A stretch of DNA of 64,000 bases from Corydoras sp. C115 (lineage: Eukaryota; Chordata; Actinopteri; Siluriformes; Callichthyidae). Below, piece after piece: positions 13,271 through 24,899 of this stretch (position 1 is its first letter; the number at the start of each line of letters is the position of its first letter). The stretch is from assembly GCA_019802505.1 (NCBI GenBank), contig JAFMOC010000003.1:2306001-2370000 (forward strand), written 5' to 3'. The notes beneath the pieces were generated by a model that searched no databases, was not told the origin of the DNA, and saw only the letters and a program-made list of their open reading frames with translations. A program made the translations under genes and the position numbers.

Positions 13271-14749
13271 CATTTCTCATATTTTATGTTCTATGTCTTG
13301 ACATGATGCGTGGACTTCAGTAAAACGCTGTATATGACTTCATATATTTGCCATGACTTTAAAACCAACTGTCTCGAATCTGAACTCCCAGTCGTCTCAC
13401 AAAACTACTCTGGCATCGTCCTTCAGCTTGTTCCATCACAAACAAGAAAGGACTCAGAAATGACCCTGATGCAGCATTACCTCCATTTTAAACCCATCTG
13501 ACATTCCTACTGCTCTTTTTAACGTCATCACAATGTCACTATACATATTCTGCATCATCTTCACATTCTCTGCCATTCCTAATTTCCAATACCACAATAT
13601 CACAGTTCCTTTCTCAGCACCCAATCACAACTGTTCACTAAGTCACTTTTTCTGTAGTGACAAATTCTGTGATGCTTTCAGAGCTGAGATATTCAGACTA
13701 ATTTACCATTTTCCTAAGTGCAGGAAGGCTCTCTGTGCTAACAGATTTCAATTCAGACACACCCACATCATGGTTAAAGATTGATAATTCTTTAGTAAAA
13801 TCAAGAACAAGGATGCTCATCGAGAGGACAGATTCGGACAGATTCGGACAGATTTACTCACAGCATTTAAAAGAACAAATGGACATGGCTGTTGTTGTAT
13901 AGGGTAAACATTAGATTATTACATATTAATGTATATCATGAATTTATTAAGCATCATAAAGTCTAAAGAACAGTCAAACATTGAACCTAGTTTGGCACTC
14001 ATAAAATCACTCCAGCTTCATTCTAATAACTATACAGCTTATGACCATGATGACCATGATGTTTTGGAAGTCAATTAAATGATGTTAGACTACAGAGATT
14101 AAATGGATGTATGCTTTTTCAATAAAATTATGTATGTATGACATGATGAATCACTCAAGTGAAGCACTGTCCCACAAGTAAACGTTATCTTGCACATTAA
14201 TCCCTTTTCAATTACAAAAGGAATTTCTTTCACATTCCAATCTCACACATTGTGATTTAGCATTTAATTATTCAGTTCATGTCATGAACAAAATCTTGTA
14301 TTGTATATTTTAAATAGTAGGTTCAGATAAAAAAAAATCTGAACAGGGTATGCCCCAATAAACAATTCATCCTGAGATATAATAAGATTGGAAAAAATGG
14401 AGCCTAGGGCAACTGAGTAGACTGAGAAAATGAATAGAAGGGAAAAGCGCTAGCAATATGACAAAATAGGAAAAAGTGAGCATTGTGTCTGTGTGTGTGT
14501 GTGATCTTCTGGGTATGAAATCTTGAATTAAATTATTAAATCTAAACTTAACATGAACCTTAAAAATTACATCAGTTACTTAAAAGATTGCTATAATATT
14601 TAGTGTATGGGCTATATACTATCGCGGTGCTATTTAACTATTTAAAATGTTTAATTTACTTTTTTAAACTAATATTTATTTTAACAATGATTTGAAAGCT
14701 GCCTGTCCAAGCATCGTTGTGCATGTTTTAAATTAAGCATCCTTTCGTT
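13271..14749. other. AT-rich spacer without recognised gene
   Basis: A two-and-a-half-fold gattcggaca repeat lies at 13828-13850. No gene or element was recognised. Confidence 0.5.
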
Positions 14750-15714
14750 TAATGTGCACCATTGGTCAAAAGTTTTAGAACAGCCCACTAATTAATAATT
14801 AGCATATTTTGTCCAATATACCAATTAAAATGTAATTATTAAATAAACATCTTAAATCAAAAAACATAATAATAATAATAATAATAATAACAACATCTAA
14901 ATTGTGTCTAGATTTTGAACTCAAAGTAGCCATCTCTTTGTCTAAAACAGCTGATCACAATAGAGGCATTTGTTCTACAGTGGAATCACGAAGTTGTTTA
15001 AAATGTTCTCAACATTGTTGTAGACATTTCTAAAAAAGGTGCTTCTCTTGTAGGTTGCCTTGCTGTTATCCCTCTGTCCAGTTTATCCTAAACAAGCTTA
15101 ATAGGGTTTAAGTCTAAATGACTGTGCAAGCCATTCCATTCTTAGAAGCCTACAGTCTTGGAATGGTGATCTAATGTAATTCTGAAATGACCTAGAAATA
15201 TGTTTTGGGTCATTGTCTTACTGTGATATGAACCCTTGACCAAAAAAGTGTACACCAGAGGTTATTGCGCAAAGCTTCAAAATGATGTAGTAGCACTTAA
15301 TGTCCACTGTACAAGTCACCTTGTGCAAGTTGCTAAAACCAGAAACCCCAGAATATCAGGTCTCTTCCGTATTGTTTTACAGCTGGTGTCACAAACTGAG
15401 CAACTACCCTTACTCATTGACATTTCAATTTTTAATTTATCAGTAGTCCATGAACCCTTTAATCAGGTTATTTACTGGACTTTAACTTTTTAAAGATCAA
15501 TAATGACAGCAAATGTTGATGTGTGGGTGGCATGGTGGTTTAGTGGTTAGCACATTTGCCTTTCAGTACTGGGGATCCAGGTTCAAATCCCAAGCTGGGT
15601 GGAGTTTCTATGTACTCCCCATGTTTGTGTGGGTTTCCTCCAGGTTCTCCGGTTTCCTTCCAGGGTCCAAAAACATGAATTCAAGGTAAATTGAATGCTC
15701 TAAATTGTCCCATA

Positions 15715-15749
<35 letters not shown>

Positions 15750-15890
15750 TGTAAGTGTGCTCAGAGATAGATTGATGCTCTGGCCGAAACATTCTCCCCC
15801 ACAACCCTATTAGATGATTAAGCAGAAGATAATGAATGAATCAATAAATGTTGATGTGTTTTAAAACTTTTGGTCAGTAGTGTAAACCTA
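14750..15890 (-). mobile_element. degenerate Tc1-like transposon with a nested SINE
   Basis: The ends share the inverted sequence ggtcaaaagtttta (left about 14764, right about 15862-15878). Between them the - strand keeps recognisable but stop-ridden transposase: NDPKH, then WLAQSF-like and NNVENILNNF-like strings (about 14930-15235). The SINE at 15525-15845 inserted later. The element is long dead. Confidence 0.7.
15525..15845 (+). mobile_element. SINE copy nested in a Tc1 fossil, 14-bp target duplication
   Basis: gggtggcatggtggtttagt to a gaatgaatcaat tail. aaatgttgatgtgt occurs at 15511-15524 and 15846-15859. The head contains an A box (tggtttagtgg) and B box (ggttcaaatcc), both slightly mutated. 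Confidence 0.95.
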
Positions 15891-16599
15891 TTTGCTAATA
15901 GTTGATTACAGTGTACAAAACTCTTATTGGCCCTATATCAATGTATACTCTACAGATCATGCATTGTTATTGACATAAGGCAAACATTAAACTCACAATG
16001 CTGCCAACTCACTGACATTAAGGTTTCATTTTAAACTGTTTTTTTATACAGACAAATAGTTTAAAAAAGAGCACACCTGCACTGAAAAAAAACTTGAGGT
16101 TATTTTTCATATAAATGTAATAGTCCGCTGGGACCTGACTCAACAGGAAACAAAAGAGGCAATTTCGGCTCCCACTGATCTATGGCTAAACTTATGTGAT
16201 ATGACGGGAACACTCTGCACTCAACTCTAATGTGTTACTTACTGACAACTTTAAAAGTCAGAATAGTAAACACATGGTAAACTTTATAGTGGCTACAGAG
16301 TGCTTAAGGTGGGGAGAGTATGTTTTCAGAAACACAAATAAGCACTAAACACACATGCAAGTTAATGACTTCAAATCAGCATTCAAACATCTAAAATAAT
16401 GGTCCTCAAATTATGGTCCTTGACCTCTCATGTTCTGTAACATTAAGCCAAAGTGTCAATCAAATGCTAATTATCCTGATGTTTATTTGAAACATATTAT
16501 TAAAAGTGTGTGATCATCAAATCATAAATTCATTAAGACAGTTATTATCAATAAATTATGAAATCAATAAATAATAGAACTATCTATAGATATATACAC

Positions 16600-16601
<2 letters not shown>

Positions 16602-16681
<80 letters not shown>
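16602..16681. repeat. (TA)n followed by (CA)n microsatellite
   Basis: About 34 TA units, then five CA units. Confidence 0.97.
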
Positions 16682-16683
<2 letters not shown>

Positions 16684-17666
16684 TCCCAGTGCTTGAAACA
16701 TTTTCCCCTGGATGGTCAGGGGGATAATGAGATGACACATTTTATACGCATTATTCTTATTTACAAATGAATCAAATAATCGGTCAGTATGTAGTCTTTC
16801 TGTTGAATACACATACATTTACAATTCAATCAGTACCTAAAGTTAGTACATGTACAACAAGAAATAAAACAGGACTTTATATTACTGGCTTTAATGAAAA
16901 GGTCCAAAGTTATATAAAGGGTCCAAAAAAAAATATTGGAGGGCTTTTAATAGTAGATTCTCCAGCAGCTTTCGACTGTCTCCCCATCCTGACTCTTAAT
17001 GTAATCCCAGAATGATAACGGTAGCAGTACTTTGCTTTCTGATGGCCACAATCAGTCTCAAGCCTCCCTGTTCTTTGTGTTTAAAGTAAAAAGGTTCATT
17101 TTGACTTAATGTGTTTTAATAATCATTAACATATTTGAATTTGGACCCTAATAACACAGTCCCTCAGTAAAATTGCAGCTGACCCTTTGAGGGATGATTG
17201 TTTCTCTGTAGCCTGCATATATTTATCTGAGGAGCACTCTTAAGCCCTTCAATGTAAAAAGTACCTTCTGTAAGAGCTATTAAAGCTTTTATAACATGTA
17301 CAACAAAACGTAAGAGTAAGTATTCGAGCCATCATATAGTTTTCCCACACAAGCTCTGTAAAATCAAATCATCTCCCTTCACCATAAGCACATGCATCAC
17401 ACGTCCATCACCCAAAGCCAAATTTGACTTTCTGCCTGCCTCCGCATGCTATTTACACTGCATATCATCATGCATTTGCTGTTGTACACGAGTAAACATG
17501 CTTTTTCGGATATGTCACACCACTGGGACCCCGCACAGCTCAGAACTGCGTGTTGGTAGCGCATTATTTTGACCCAATTTAACGTGCTAGTAAAATCTCC
17601 AGAAGGATTCTCATTATTATGTATGAATTCATTTCGAATTAAACTTCTGACAGAGTGTGTGATCAC

Positions 17667-17670
17667 CCCC

Positions 17671-17705
<35 letters not shown>
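17667..17705. repeat. (CA)n microsatellite next to the fibcd1 exon donor
   Basis: Reads (TG)n on the - strand, starting about 17 bases after the predicted donor, with a short run of C (17667 side) beyond it. Confidence 0.95.
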
Positions 17706-17709
<4 letters not shown>

Positions 17710-17721
17710 AAATAAACACAC

Positions 17722-17808
17722 CTGTGATTTAGCCCGCTGTCCATCTTCGACTTCTGGTGAGTTATTCATGTTCACTCCCCATTGATCAATCACCATTTTC
17801 TTTTTCAT
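17722..17808 (-). CDS. fibcd1: probable first coding exon of fibcd1 (fibrinogen C domain containing 1)
   Basis: On the - strand an ORF starts at 17796 (MVIDQW...) or at an in-frame ATG four codons upstream (17808, adding MKKK), after an in-frame TAA. It encodes MVIDQWGVNMNN, then VEDGQRAKSQ, and stops in phase 0 at cag/gtgtgt (donor at 17721). The pattern MV-D-W, then ED, then a basic KxQ end resembles what I remember of the cytoplasmic N-terminus of human FIBCD1, a type II membrane receptor with a C-terminal fibrinogen domain that binds acetylated ligands such as chitin. The match is short, so identity rests partly on context: the CpG-rich flank lies on the correct side, and the divergent order with lamc3 matches human 9q34. 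The transmembrane exon and all later exons were not found and should lie to the left, possibly outside the window. Confidence 0.5.
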
Positions 17809-17849
17809 AAAAAGTACCGATTGTAATCCGCCTGTCCGGTCTTATAAAT

Positions 17850-18560
17850 AAAAAACAGACAGAAAGAGCACGTTCTCTCCTCTTCCACGCGCGGGGTTTG
17901 GGGTTAAATCACACAAACAGGCTGATGATCGAGGCAAACGGAAAAAGGGAGAGGAACTAAGAAGAACAACATGAGGATGTCGATCCTGTTCAGGACCCGT
18001 TCTGGCTGCAACTGCGAGGATTCGAATTACATTTAGTCATTCCCCTCAACCCGTCTGCAGAACCATCGGCACACAGGAACCCGGAGGAAAATAGCCTTCC
18101 AGAATGCCTCCCGTTGCCCTTGTCTGTCTGCTGCTCCGTTAGCAGAGGAGTCGTCGCGGGAAACGGCGCGCAAACTGAGGATGATCCGCCGAAGCAACGG
18201 GACTCCCACAAGCCCGAGTTATCATGGCGCTTCCCGATGGCAGAACGCGGATTCAGACGTGAAGCGCATACATATCTCTAATGAGGGGGAAAAAAAAGTT
18301 TGAACCCTGCGGATAACTGAAACCAAACCACAAGAGTGTAATCCTAGTTCCGATCGCGCCTGTGTGAGGACAGGTGCAGCGCTGGTGGCATGTCGCTGCG
18401 CCGCGCTGCGTTTGCACTGTGAGAGCGCAGCGCCGGTTAGAGGTGCGCTATCGATTAGCGCCGTTTCCACGAGCACAGCGTCAACACGCGCACAGCAGGA
18501 CGCCCCGCAGCCGTATCACAGCACAACTGCGCCTGTGTGTCCGACACAGGTTCATTCAAT
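17850..18560 (-). promoter_or_regulatory. CpG-rich region, likely promoter/5' UTR of the minus-strand fibcd1 gene
   Basis: This is the only stretch left of 24.6 kb that is locally GC- and CpG-rich (for example around 18150-18200 and 18390-18520). It lies directly upstream of the probable fibcd1 exon on the - strand. A TATA-like string reads ttataag on the - strand near 17842. ORFs here are not recognisable proteins and are best taken as untranslated CpG-island sequence. No start site can be placed from sequence alone. Confidence 0.45.
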
Positions 18561-18621
18561 CACAGGTTTCCTACAGAGCTGTGTCTCCTGCGACTGAAAA
18601 GACACTGATTTTAGAAAACGG

Positions 18622-18659
<38 letters not shown>

Positions 18660-18669
18660 TTTCTCTCAA

Positions 18670-18704
<35 letters not shown>

Positions 18705-18990
18705 CTCTACCTCTTTCATAAACAACTCTCGTATTTGAGCTCTGTTTTCCACAGCAGCATGGGTTAAGGCTCCAATGCAGCGTCCGACCGTCGTTTATTC
18801 GCAGTAATTTATGGGTTAATGCCCCGCCCCTGATTTACACAGGTGCTGATAATAAACCCTCATCAGCATGGATATGATCGCTTAGTCAGTGCATATTAAG
18901 GTTTTTTTTTTCCTTAGCAATTGATGATCAAATAATTGATTAAATTGATCAAATTGATTAAATAAAATTTCATCCACGGATTATATCCAG
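18529..18990. repeat. CpG-edge duplication, copy A (parent)
   Basis: Runs from gcgcctgtgtgtccgacaca to gattatatccag. It contains a (CT)n run, gcagcgtccgaccgtcgttt and a gatcaaattgatt-rich end. Unlike B and C it keeps ggatatgatcgctta after tcatcagcat, so it looks ancestral. Confidence 0.9.
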
Positions 18991-19210
18991 GGTGGCACGG
19001 TGGCTTAGTGGTTAGCACGTTCGCCTCTCAGCACTAGGGATTCCCGGTTCGAATCCCCATCTGGGTGGAGTTTTCATGTTCTCCCCTGTCTGTGTGGGTT
19101 TCCTCCAGGTTCTCCGGTTTCCTCCCCCAGTCCAAAAACATGGATCAAGTCAATTGAGTTCTCCAAGTTGCCCCATATAGAGTGTGTATGTGAGTGAGTG
19201 TGATAGATTG
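18991..19210 (+). mobile_element. SINE copy, 3'-truncated at a duplication junction
   Basis: Head ggtggcacggtggcttagtg through gtgatagattggcgcc, where it changes abruptly into the duplicated CpG-edge sequence at 19211. Confidence 0.9.
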
Positions 19211-19303
19211 GCGCCTGTTTGTCCGACACAGGTTCATTCAATCACAGGTTTCCTACAGAGCTGTGTCTCCTCCGACTGAAAAGACACTGATTTGAGAAAA
19301 CGG

Positions 19304-19345
<42 letters not shown>

Positions 19346-19622
19346 CTTTCTTTCTCTACCTCTTTCATAAACAACTCTCGTATTTGAGCTCTGTTTTCCA
19401 CAGCAGCATGGGTTAAGGCTCCAATGCAGCGTCCGACCGTCGTTTATTCGCAGTAATTTATGGGTTAATGCCCCGCCCCTGATTTACACAGGTGCTGATA
19501 ATACACCCTCATCAGCATGCTCAGTGCATATTAAGGTTTTTTTCCTTAGCAATTGATGATCAAATAATTGATTAAATTGATCAAATTGATTAAATAAAAT
19601 TTAATACACGGATTATATCCAG
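19211..19622. repeat. CpG-edge duplication, copy B
   Basis: Near-identical to 18529-18990 apart from (CT)n length and a missing stretch after cagcatg (ctcagtgcat instead). Its left border is fused to a truncated SINE. Confidence 0.92.
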
Positions 19623-19974
19623 GGCGGCACGGTGGCTTAGTGGTTAGCACGTTCGCCTCTCAGCACTAGGGATTCCCGGTTCGAATCCCCATCTGGGTGG
19701 AGTTTTCATGTTCTCCCCTGTCTGTGTGGGTTTCCTCCGGGTTCTCCGGTTTCCTCCCACAGTCCAAAAACATGGATCAAGTTAATTGAGTTCTCTAAAT
19801 TGCCCCATATAGAGTGTGTTTGAGTGTGTGAGTGTGTACCCGGCGATGGATTGGCGCCCTGTCCTGGGTCTATCTGCCCAGCGCCCGAGACGTTCTCCCC
19901 TGGATGGGCATGGGGAACCTCACCGCGACCCTAATAGAGGATAAAGCGGGAGATAATGAATGAATGAATGAATG
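19623..19974 (+). mobile_element. full-length SINE copy in the 18.5-21.4 kb cluster
   Basis: From ggcggcacggtggcttagtg through ccgcgaccctaatagagg to a (gaat)n tail. B box ggttcgaatcc is perfect. Confidence 0.95.
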
Positions 19975-20002
19975 AAAAATTTCATCCACGGATTATATCC
20001 AG

Positions 20003-20236
20003 GGCGGCACGGTGGCTTAGTGGTTAGCACGTTCGCCTCTCAGCACTAGGGATTCCCGGTTCGAATCCCCATCTGGGTGCAGTTTTCATGTTCTCCCCTG
20101 TCTGTGTGGGTTTCCTCCAGGTTCTCCGGTTTCCTCCCACAGTCCAAAAACATGGATCAAGTCAATTGAGTTCTCCAAGTTGCCCCATATAGAGTGTGTA
20201 TGTTTGTGTGTCTGTGTGAGTGAGTGTGATAGATTG
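20003..20236 (+). mobile_element. SINE copy, 3'-truncated at a duplication junction
   Basis: Same breakpoint as the copy ending at 19210 (tgatagattggcgcctgttt), which shows that the two junctions are copies of one event. Confidence 0.9.
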
Positions 20237-20329
20237 GCGCCTGTTTGTCCGACACAGGTTAATTCAATCACAGGTTTCCTACAGAGCTGTGTCTCCTCCG
20301 ACTGAAAAGACACTGATTTGAGAAAACGG

Positions 20330-20382
<53 letters not shown>

Positions 20383-20637
20383 CTCTACCTCTTTCATAAA
20401 TAACTCTCGTATTTCAGCTCTGTTTTCCACAGCAGCATGGGTTAAGGCTCCAATGCAGCGTCCGACCGTCGTTTATTCGCAGTAATTTATGGGTTAATGC
20501 CCCGCCCCTGATTTACACAGGTGCTGATAATACACCCTCATCAGCATGCTCAGTGCATATTAAGGTTTTTTTTTCCTTAGCAATTGATGATCAAATAATT
20601 GATTAAATTGATCAAATTGATTAAATAAAATTTCATC
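20237..20637. repeat. CpG-edge duplication, copy C
   Basis: Shares with copy B both the left SINE fusion and the small internal deletion, so B and C come from one intermediate. Its right end is shortened to tttcatcc. Confidence 0.92.
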
Positions 20638-20988
20638 CGGGCGGCACGGTGGCTTAGTGGTTAGCACGTTCGCCTCTCAGCACTCGGGATTCCCGGTTCG
20701 AATCCCCATCTGGGTGGAGTTTCCATGTCCTCCCCGTGTCCGCGTGGGTTTCCTCCGGGTTCTCCGGTTTCCTCCCACAGTCCAAAAACATGGATCAAGT
20801 TAATTGAGTTCTCTAAATTGCCCCATATAGAGTGTGTTTGAGTGTGTGAGTGTGTACCCGGCGATGGATTGGCGCCCTGTCCTGGGTGTATCTGCCCAGC
20901 GCCCGAGACGTTCTCCCCTGGATGGGCATGGGGAACCTCACCGCGACCCTAACAGAGGATAAAGCGGGAGATAATGAATGAATGAATG
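20638..20988 (+). mobile_element. full-length SINE copy
   Basis: gggcggcacggtggcttagt through ccgcgaccctaacagagg to a (gaat)n tail. It follows the third copy of the CpG-edge segment. Confidence 0.95.
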
Positions 20989-21015
20989 AAAAATTTCATC
21001 CACGGATTATATCCA

Positions 21016-21350
21016 GGGCGGCACGGTGGCTTAGTGGTTAGCACGTTTGCCTCTCAGCACTAGGGATTCCCGGTTTGAATTCCCATCTGGGTGGAGTTTC
21101 CATGTTCTCCCCGTGTCTGCGTGTGTTTCCTCTGGGTTCTCCGGTTTCCTCCCACAGTCCAAAAACATGGATCAAGTCAATTGAGTTCTCCAAATTGCCC
21201 CATATATAGTGTGTGTGCGTGTCTGTGTGAGTGAGTGTGTGCCCAGCGATAGATTGGCGCCCTGTCCTGGGTGTATCTGCCCAGCGCCCGAAACGTTCTC
21301 CCCTGGATGGGCATGGGGAACCACTCCCCCCCCTGCGCGACCCTAGATAG
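21016..21350 (+). mobile_element. SINE copy
   Basis: ggcggcacggtggcttagtg through ctgcgcgaccctagatag. The tail has decayed to gatggatgtatgg. Confidence 0.92.
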
Positions 21351-21377
21351 ATAATGGATGTATGGAATGGATTATAT

Positions 21378-21637
21378 CCATCCATTATCTTCCACTTTAT
21401 CCTCTATTGAGGGGGGATATCGCTTGGCACACTCATTCACACAGACACACTCTATATGGGGCAATTTGGAGTATTCAATTGACTTGATCCATGTTTTTGG
21501 ACTGTGGGAGGAAAACCGGAGAATCCGGAGGAAACCCACGCGGACACGGGGAGAACATGGAAACTCCACCCAGATTCGAACAGGGAATCCCTAGTGCTGA
21601 GAGGAGAACGTGGTAACCACTAAGCCACCGTGCCGCC
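21378..21637 (-). mobile_element. SINE copy with central deletion, opposite orientation
   Basis: ccattatcttccactttatc to accgtgccgcca. The ctgggcagatacacccagg block is missing. It lies head-to-head with the plus copy at 21676. Confidence 0.9.
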
Positions 21638-21675
21638 AGTCACAAGAGTTAAATTAGAATTTTTTATAATCCGTG

Positions 21676-21955
21676 GGGGTGGCACCGTGGCTTAGTGGTT
21701 AGCACGTTTGCCTCTCAGCACTAGGGATTCCCGGTTCGAATCCCCATTTGGGTGGAGTTTCCATGTTCTCCCCCTGTCCGCGTGGGTTTCCTCCGGGTTC
21801 TCCGGTTTTCTCCCACAGTCCAAAAACATGAATCAAGTCAATTGAATTCTCCAAATTGCCCCATATAGAGTGTGTTTGTGTGTGTGTGTCTATGTGAGTG
21901 AGTGTGTGCCCAGCGATGGATTGGTGCCCTGTCCTGGATGTATTTGCCCAGCAAA
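21676..21955 (+). mobile_element. SINE copy, 3'-truncated
   Basis: gggtggcaccgtggcttagt to tcctggatgtatttgcccag, without the 3' block and tail. Confidence 0.9.
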
Positions 21956-22291
21956 TTATTAAAAAATAAACATACAAATTTTAGACAACATATGCATTTA
22001 GCTTATAAACTTATATCCTTAAGTGCCCACTCCCTAGTTCTTAAATTAATATCCAATGTCAGTAGTTGTATTAGTATAAGTTGGGATCTTAGATAAACTA
22101 AGAATAACTTAAATCTCTCTCTGGCTTGCCTTTTAAGGCAATTTTAAATTATATTCATGTTAGTACTCTTTCCTGTGGTGGCCACAATCTGTTCTATATC
22201 ACCCTGTTCTTTTGTTTAACTGAACATATTTTGTCAGGTCTTAGTGGCAATTACAATGCAGTATGTATTTAGAATATAATATCTAACTTCA

Positions 22292-22638
22292 TTCATTCAT
22301 TCATTCATTATCTCCCGCTTTATCCTCTATTAGAGTCGCGGTGGGGTTCCCCATGCCCATCCAGGGGAGAACGTCTCGGGCGCTGGGCAGATACACCCAG
22401 GACAGGGCGCCAATCCATCGCTGGGTACACACTCACACACTCAAACACACTCTATATGGGGCAATTTAGAAAACTCAATTAACTTGATCCATGTTCCATG
22501 TGGGAGGAAACCGGGGAACCCGGAGGAAACCCACACGGACACGGGGAGAACATGGAAACTCCACCCAGATGGGGATTCGAACCGGGAATCCCTAGCGCTG
22601 AGAGGCGAACGTGCTAACCACTAAGCCACCGTGCCGCC
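22292..22638 (-). mobile_element. full-length SINE copy
   Basis: (ttca)n tail, ctcccgctttatcctctatt, to accgtgccgccca. aatatcta flanks it on both sides (about 22279 and 22640). Confidence 0.95.
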
Positions 22639-22644
22639 CAATAT

Positions 22645-24600
22645 CTATCTTCCTTTTGTAAAAATTTAATTCTGGTTCTTAATAATGAACATGCATTTTC
22701 ATTTATAATCTATTTAACATTTAACTGTGAGATTAAATGTGGACCATAGAAAGCTGGCAAGGTAATTTTATTTGTGTGTCTGTGCAGTAAACTCAACAAA
22801 GATGAAGACGGGCTTAAAAAGAGAAAGAGCCTCAACCATAATGATTAGAGCATGCCAATGTCTGGGTGTTTCTGTGGTGTCATGGCACCAGTTTAAAATT
22901 CGGGACTGTATCAATAAAATCAACGTCAACGTCTCTAATCTTGATTGTGATGTTACAAACACTTTTGAAATGTACATAAACCCTGAATTAACAGCTAGGT
23001 CTTCTCATCCAATATTTTTCTGATCTTTACCAAAAGGTAATTGTAAAGCCAGCAGGTTTGAGTTTAGGTAAAGGCTGCCTTTAATTTATATTTTTAATGT
23101 AAATGCAGTGAAAACCTGTAACCTATTTTTAATTCACCTTTCAGCTACAATAAATATATTTAAAAGAAATTTTAAATGCAGTACCATGCACATTAAATAT
23201 TATTGAATATTAATAAGGATAAAATACTTTCTAATTAATTAACATTCCAAACTATTTTTATATGAATTAATATAAAATGAATTAACTTGATATGAGTGGA
23301 AAATAAAGTTTTATTTTTTTTTTTTTAATTAATATAACAGTAATTGTTGCACTATAAAGATCAATAAACTGATCTGGCTTGAGATGAAGATTAATTAAAA
23401 GACAGCTTTGCATTTTTTGTACATTCACAAATATTAATTAAACCAAAATTGTAAGTGCTCAAATATGTAATCATCTTAAAATATTTAAGATTTTATCTAA
23501 GGCAGCAGCTTGACTAGAAATGCCACTGAACTTGCAGATTATGGATGAGTGAATAAAATAGTTGCTTTTCTGCTTCCATCCACAAATGCTCATCATTAAA
23601 TTAAATTCAATCTTCTGCAATGTAATCTGACATTAATAGTATTTAACAGTAATTTGCATCATCGACATTTAAATCACATTCCTGTCAGTTATACATTACT
23701 GTGAGAAATGCTTTTCTCAGCTATTTTAAGAACTGTGGAATTACATTAGAAATCACAGCAATTTGTTAGTATGCATTTTCTTCTCAGAACTCTGTTATGG
23801 TCAGTTATAAATATTACTAAATGAAGATTACTGCATGACTGACCAGATGTTTATTATTACATGTACTCTTTAAGTAAATAATTAGCAATCCAAATATTTA
23901 AAATTTCATTACTATAGATCCTATACTTTTTGATGCTATTTATGTCAGCAGCAATATAAAGGCATTGGCCTCCATTAGCTGCTTAAAATCACACACACAC
24001 ACACACACTTTCCAAGTGTGGCTGAGTGGTTATCAGAAGCACACAGCATCTCTCAACACCCACTTCTCAGGAATCTTGGCTAATTGTTTCTCCTCATTTC
24101 TGCACTCTTCTTGACATGACTTCAGCATGTCCATTTTTTTTTCTCTCTCTTGCTCTGCTCATCATGTGATCACTCTCTAATTTCTTTACTATTACTGTGT
24201 AAATTAATTATTAGTAATGAAGATTAGTAGTTAGTTGTTTAAGACTTTTCACAATGAACTAACATTCAGATTTAAGAAACAGCATACATATTTTGTTTCA
24301 TGTCGTTACCAGCAAAATGTTAAAATTAAGACAGTACTGTAATATTTACTGAACCTAAATACTGACCTTGCATGACAGCAAGCTAAAAAGTTTTTTTTTT
24401 AATATAATAAACAACTGGAAAGGATAAATATTACTTATGGGAAGATGAAAAATAATATCTGTGTATAAAGATGAAAAAGTGTAACCCATAATATGTGCGG
24501 GTTATTTTTATATTTTTTTAGCCAGTGAGATTTTGTTCACAAAATTTGTGTAAATTGGTGCAATGGAGTGGGGCAATATTAAAAGACTGACAAGGGATGC
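22645..24600. other. AT-rich spacer without recognised gene
   Basis: Contains a short (CA)n (about 23990-24008) and a pyrimidine-rich stretch (24100-24180). No coding signal was seen. Confidence 0.5.
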
Positions 24601-24679
24601 TCAGGAGCAAAAAAAAAAAGAAAAAGGGTTTCACTGTGCTTCCCCTCTGAACGCTTCCCCTCTGTCTTCGATCGCACGG

Positions 24680-24860
24680 ACTACGCGGATGATGTTTACT
24701 CTCGACTGCTCTCGGTGCGGCAGAGGACACGCTCTGTAGCGGAGTTTGTTGTTGAGTTCCAGACACTCGCCGCGGAGTTGGGCTGGTGTGAGCGCTGGTG
24801 TGAGCGCTCGCTTCGCGGCGTGTTTTGTTTCGATCACCAGGTGAGGGAGTGCCTGGTCCG
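24680..24860 (+). pseudogene. Ty3/gypsy gag remnant
   Basis: Near 24715 the + frame reads RQRTRSVAEFVVEFQTLAAE and W-x-E repeats typical of the retrotransposon Gag core. There is a short duplicated string (tgtgagcgctggtgtgagcgct). The frame then jumps to protease, so most of gag is missing. Confidence 0.6.
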
Positions 24861-24899
24861 CCCAAAGAGAGTCGACCCGGCAGTAGGACTTGGGGTCCT

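Noticed and set aside
17990..18721. Overlapping ORFs in the CpG-rich region
   Set aside because: No similarity to any family, and low stop frequency is expected in GC-rich DNA. Treated as promoter/5' UTR.
18990..22640. Repeated tRNA-like A and B boxes
   Set aside because: They belong to SINE heads. The cloverleaf is incomplete, so these are not tRNA genes.
24018..24090. tRNA-Ser-like string tggctgagtggttatcag
   Set aside because: No B box or acceptor-stem partner follows, so it is not a tRNA gene.
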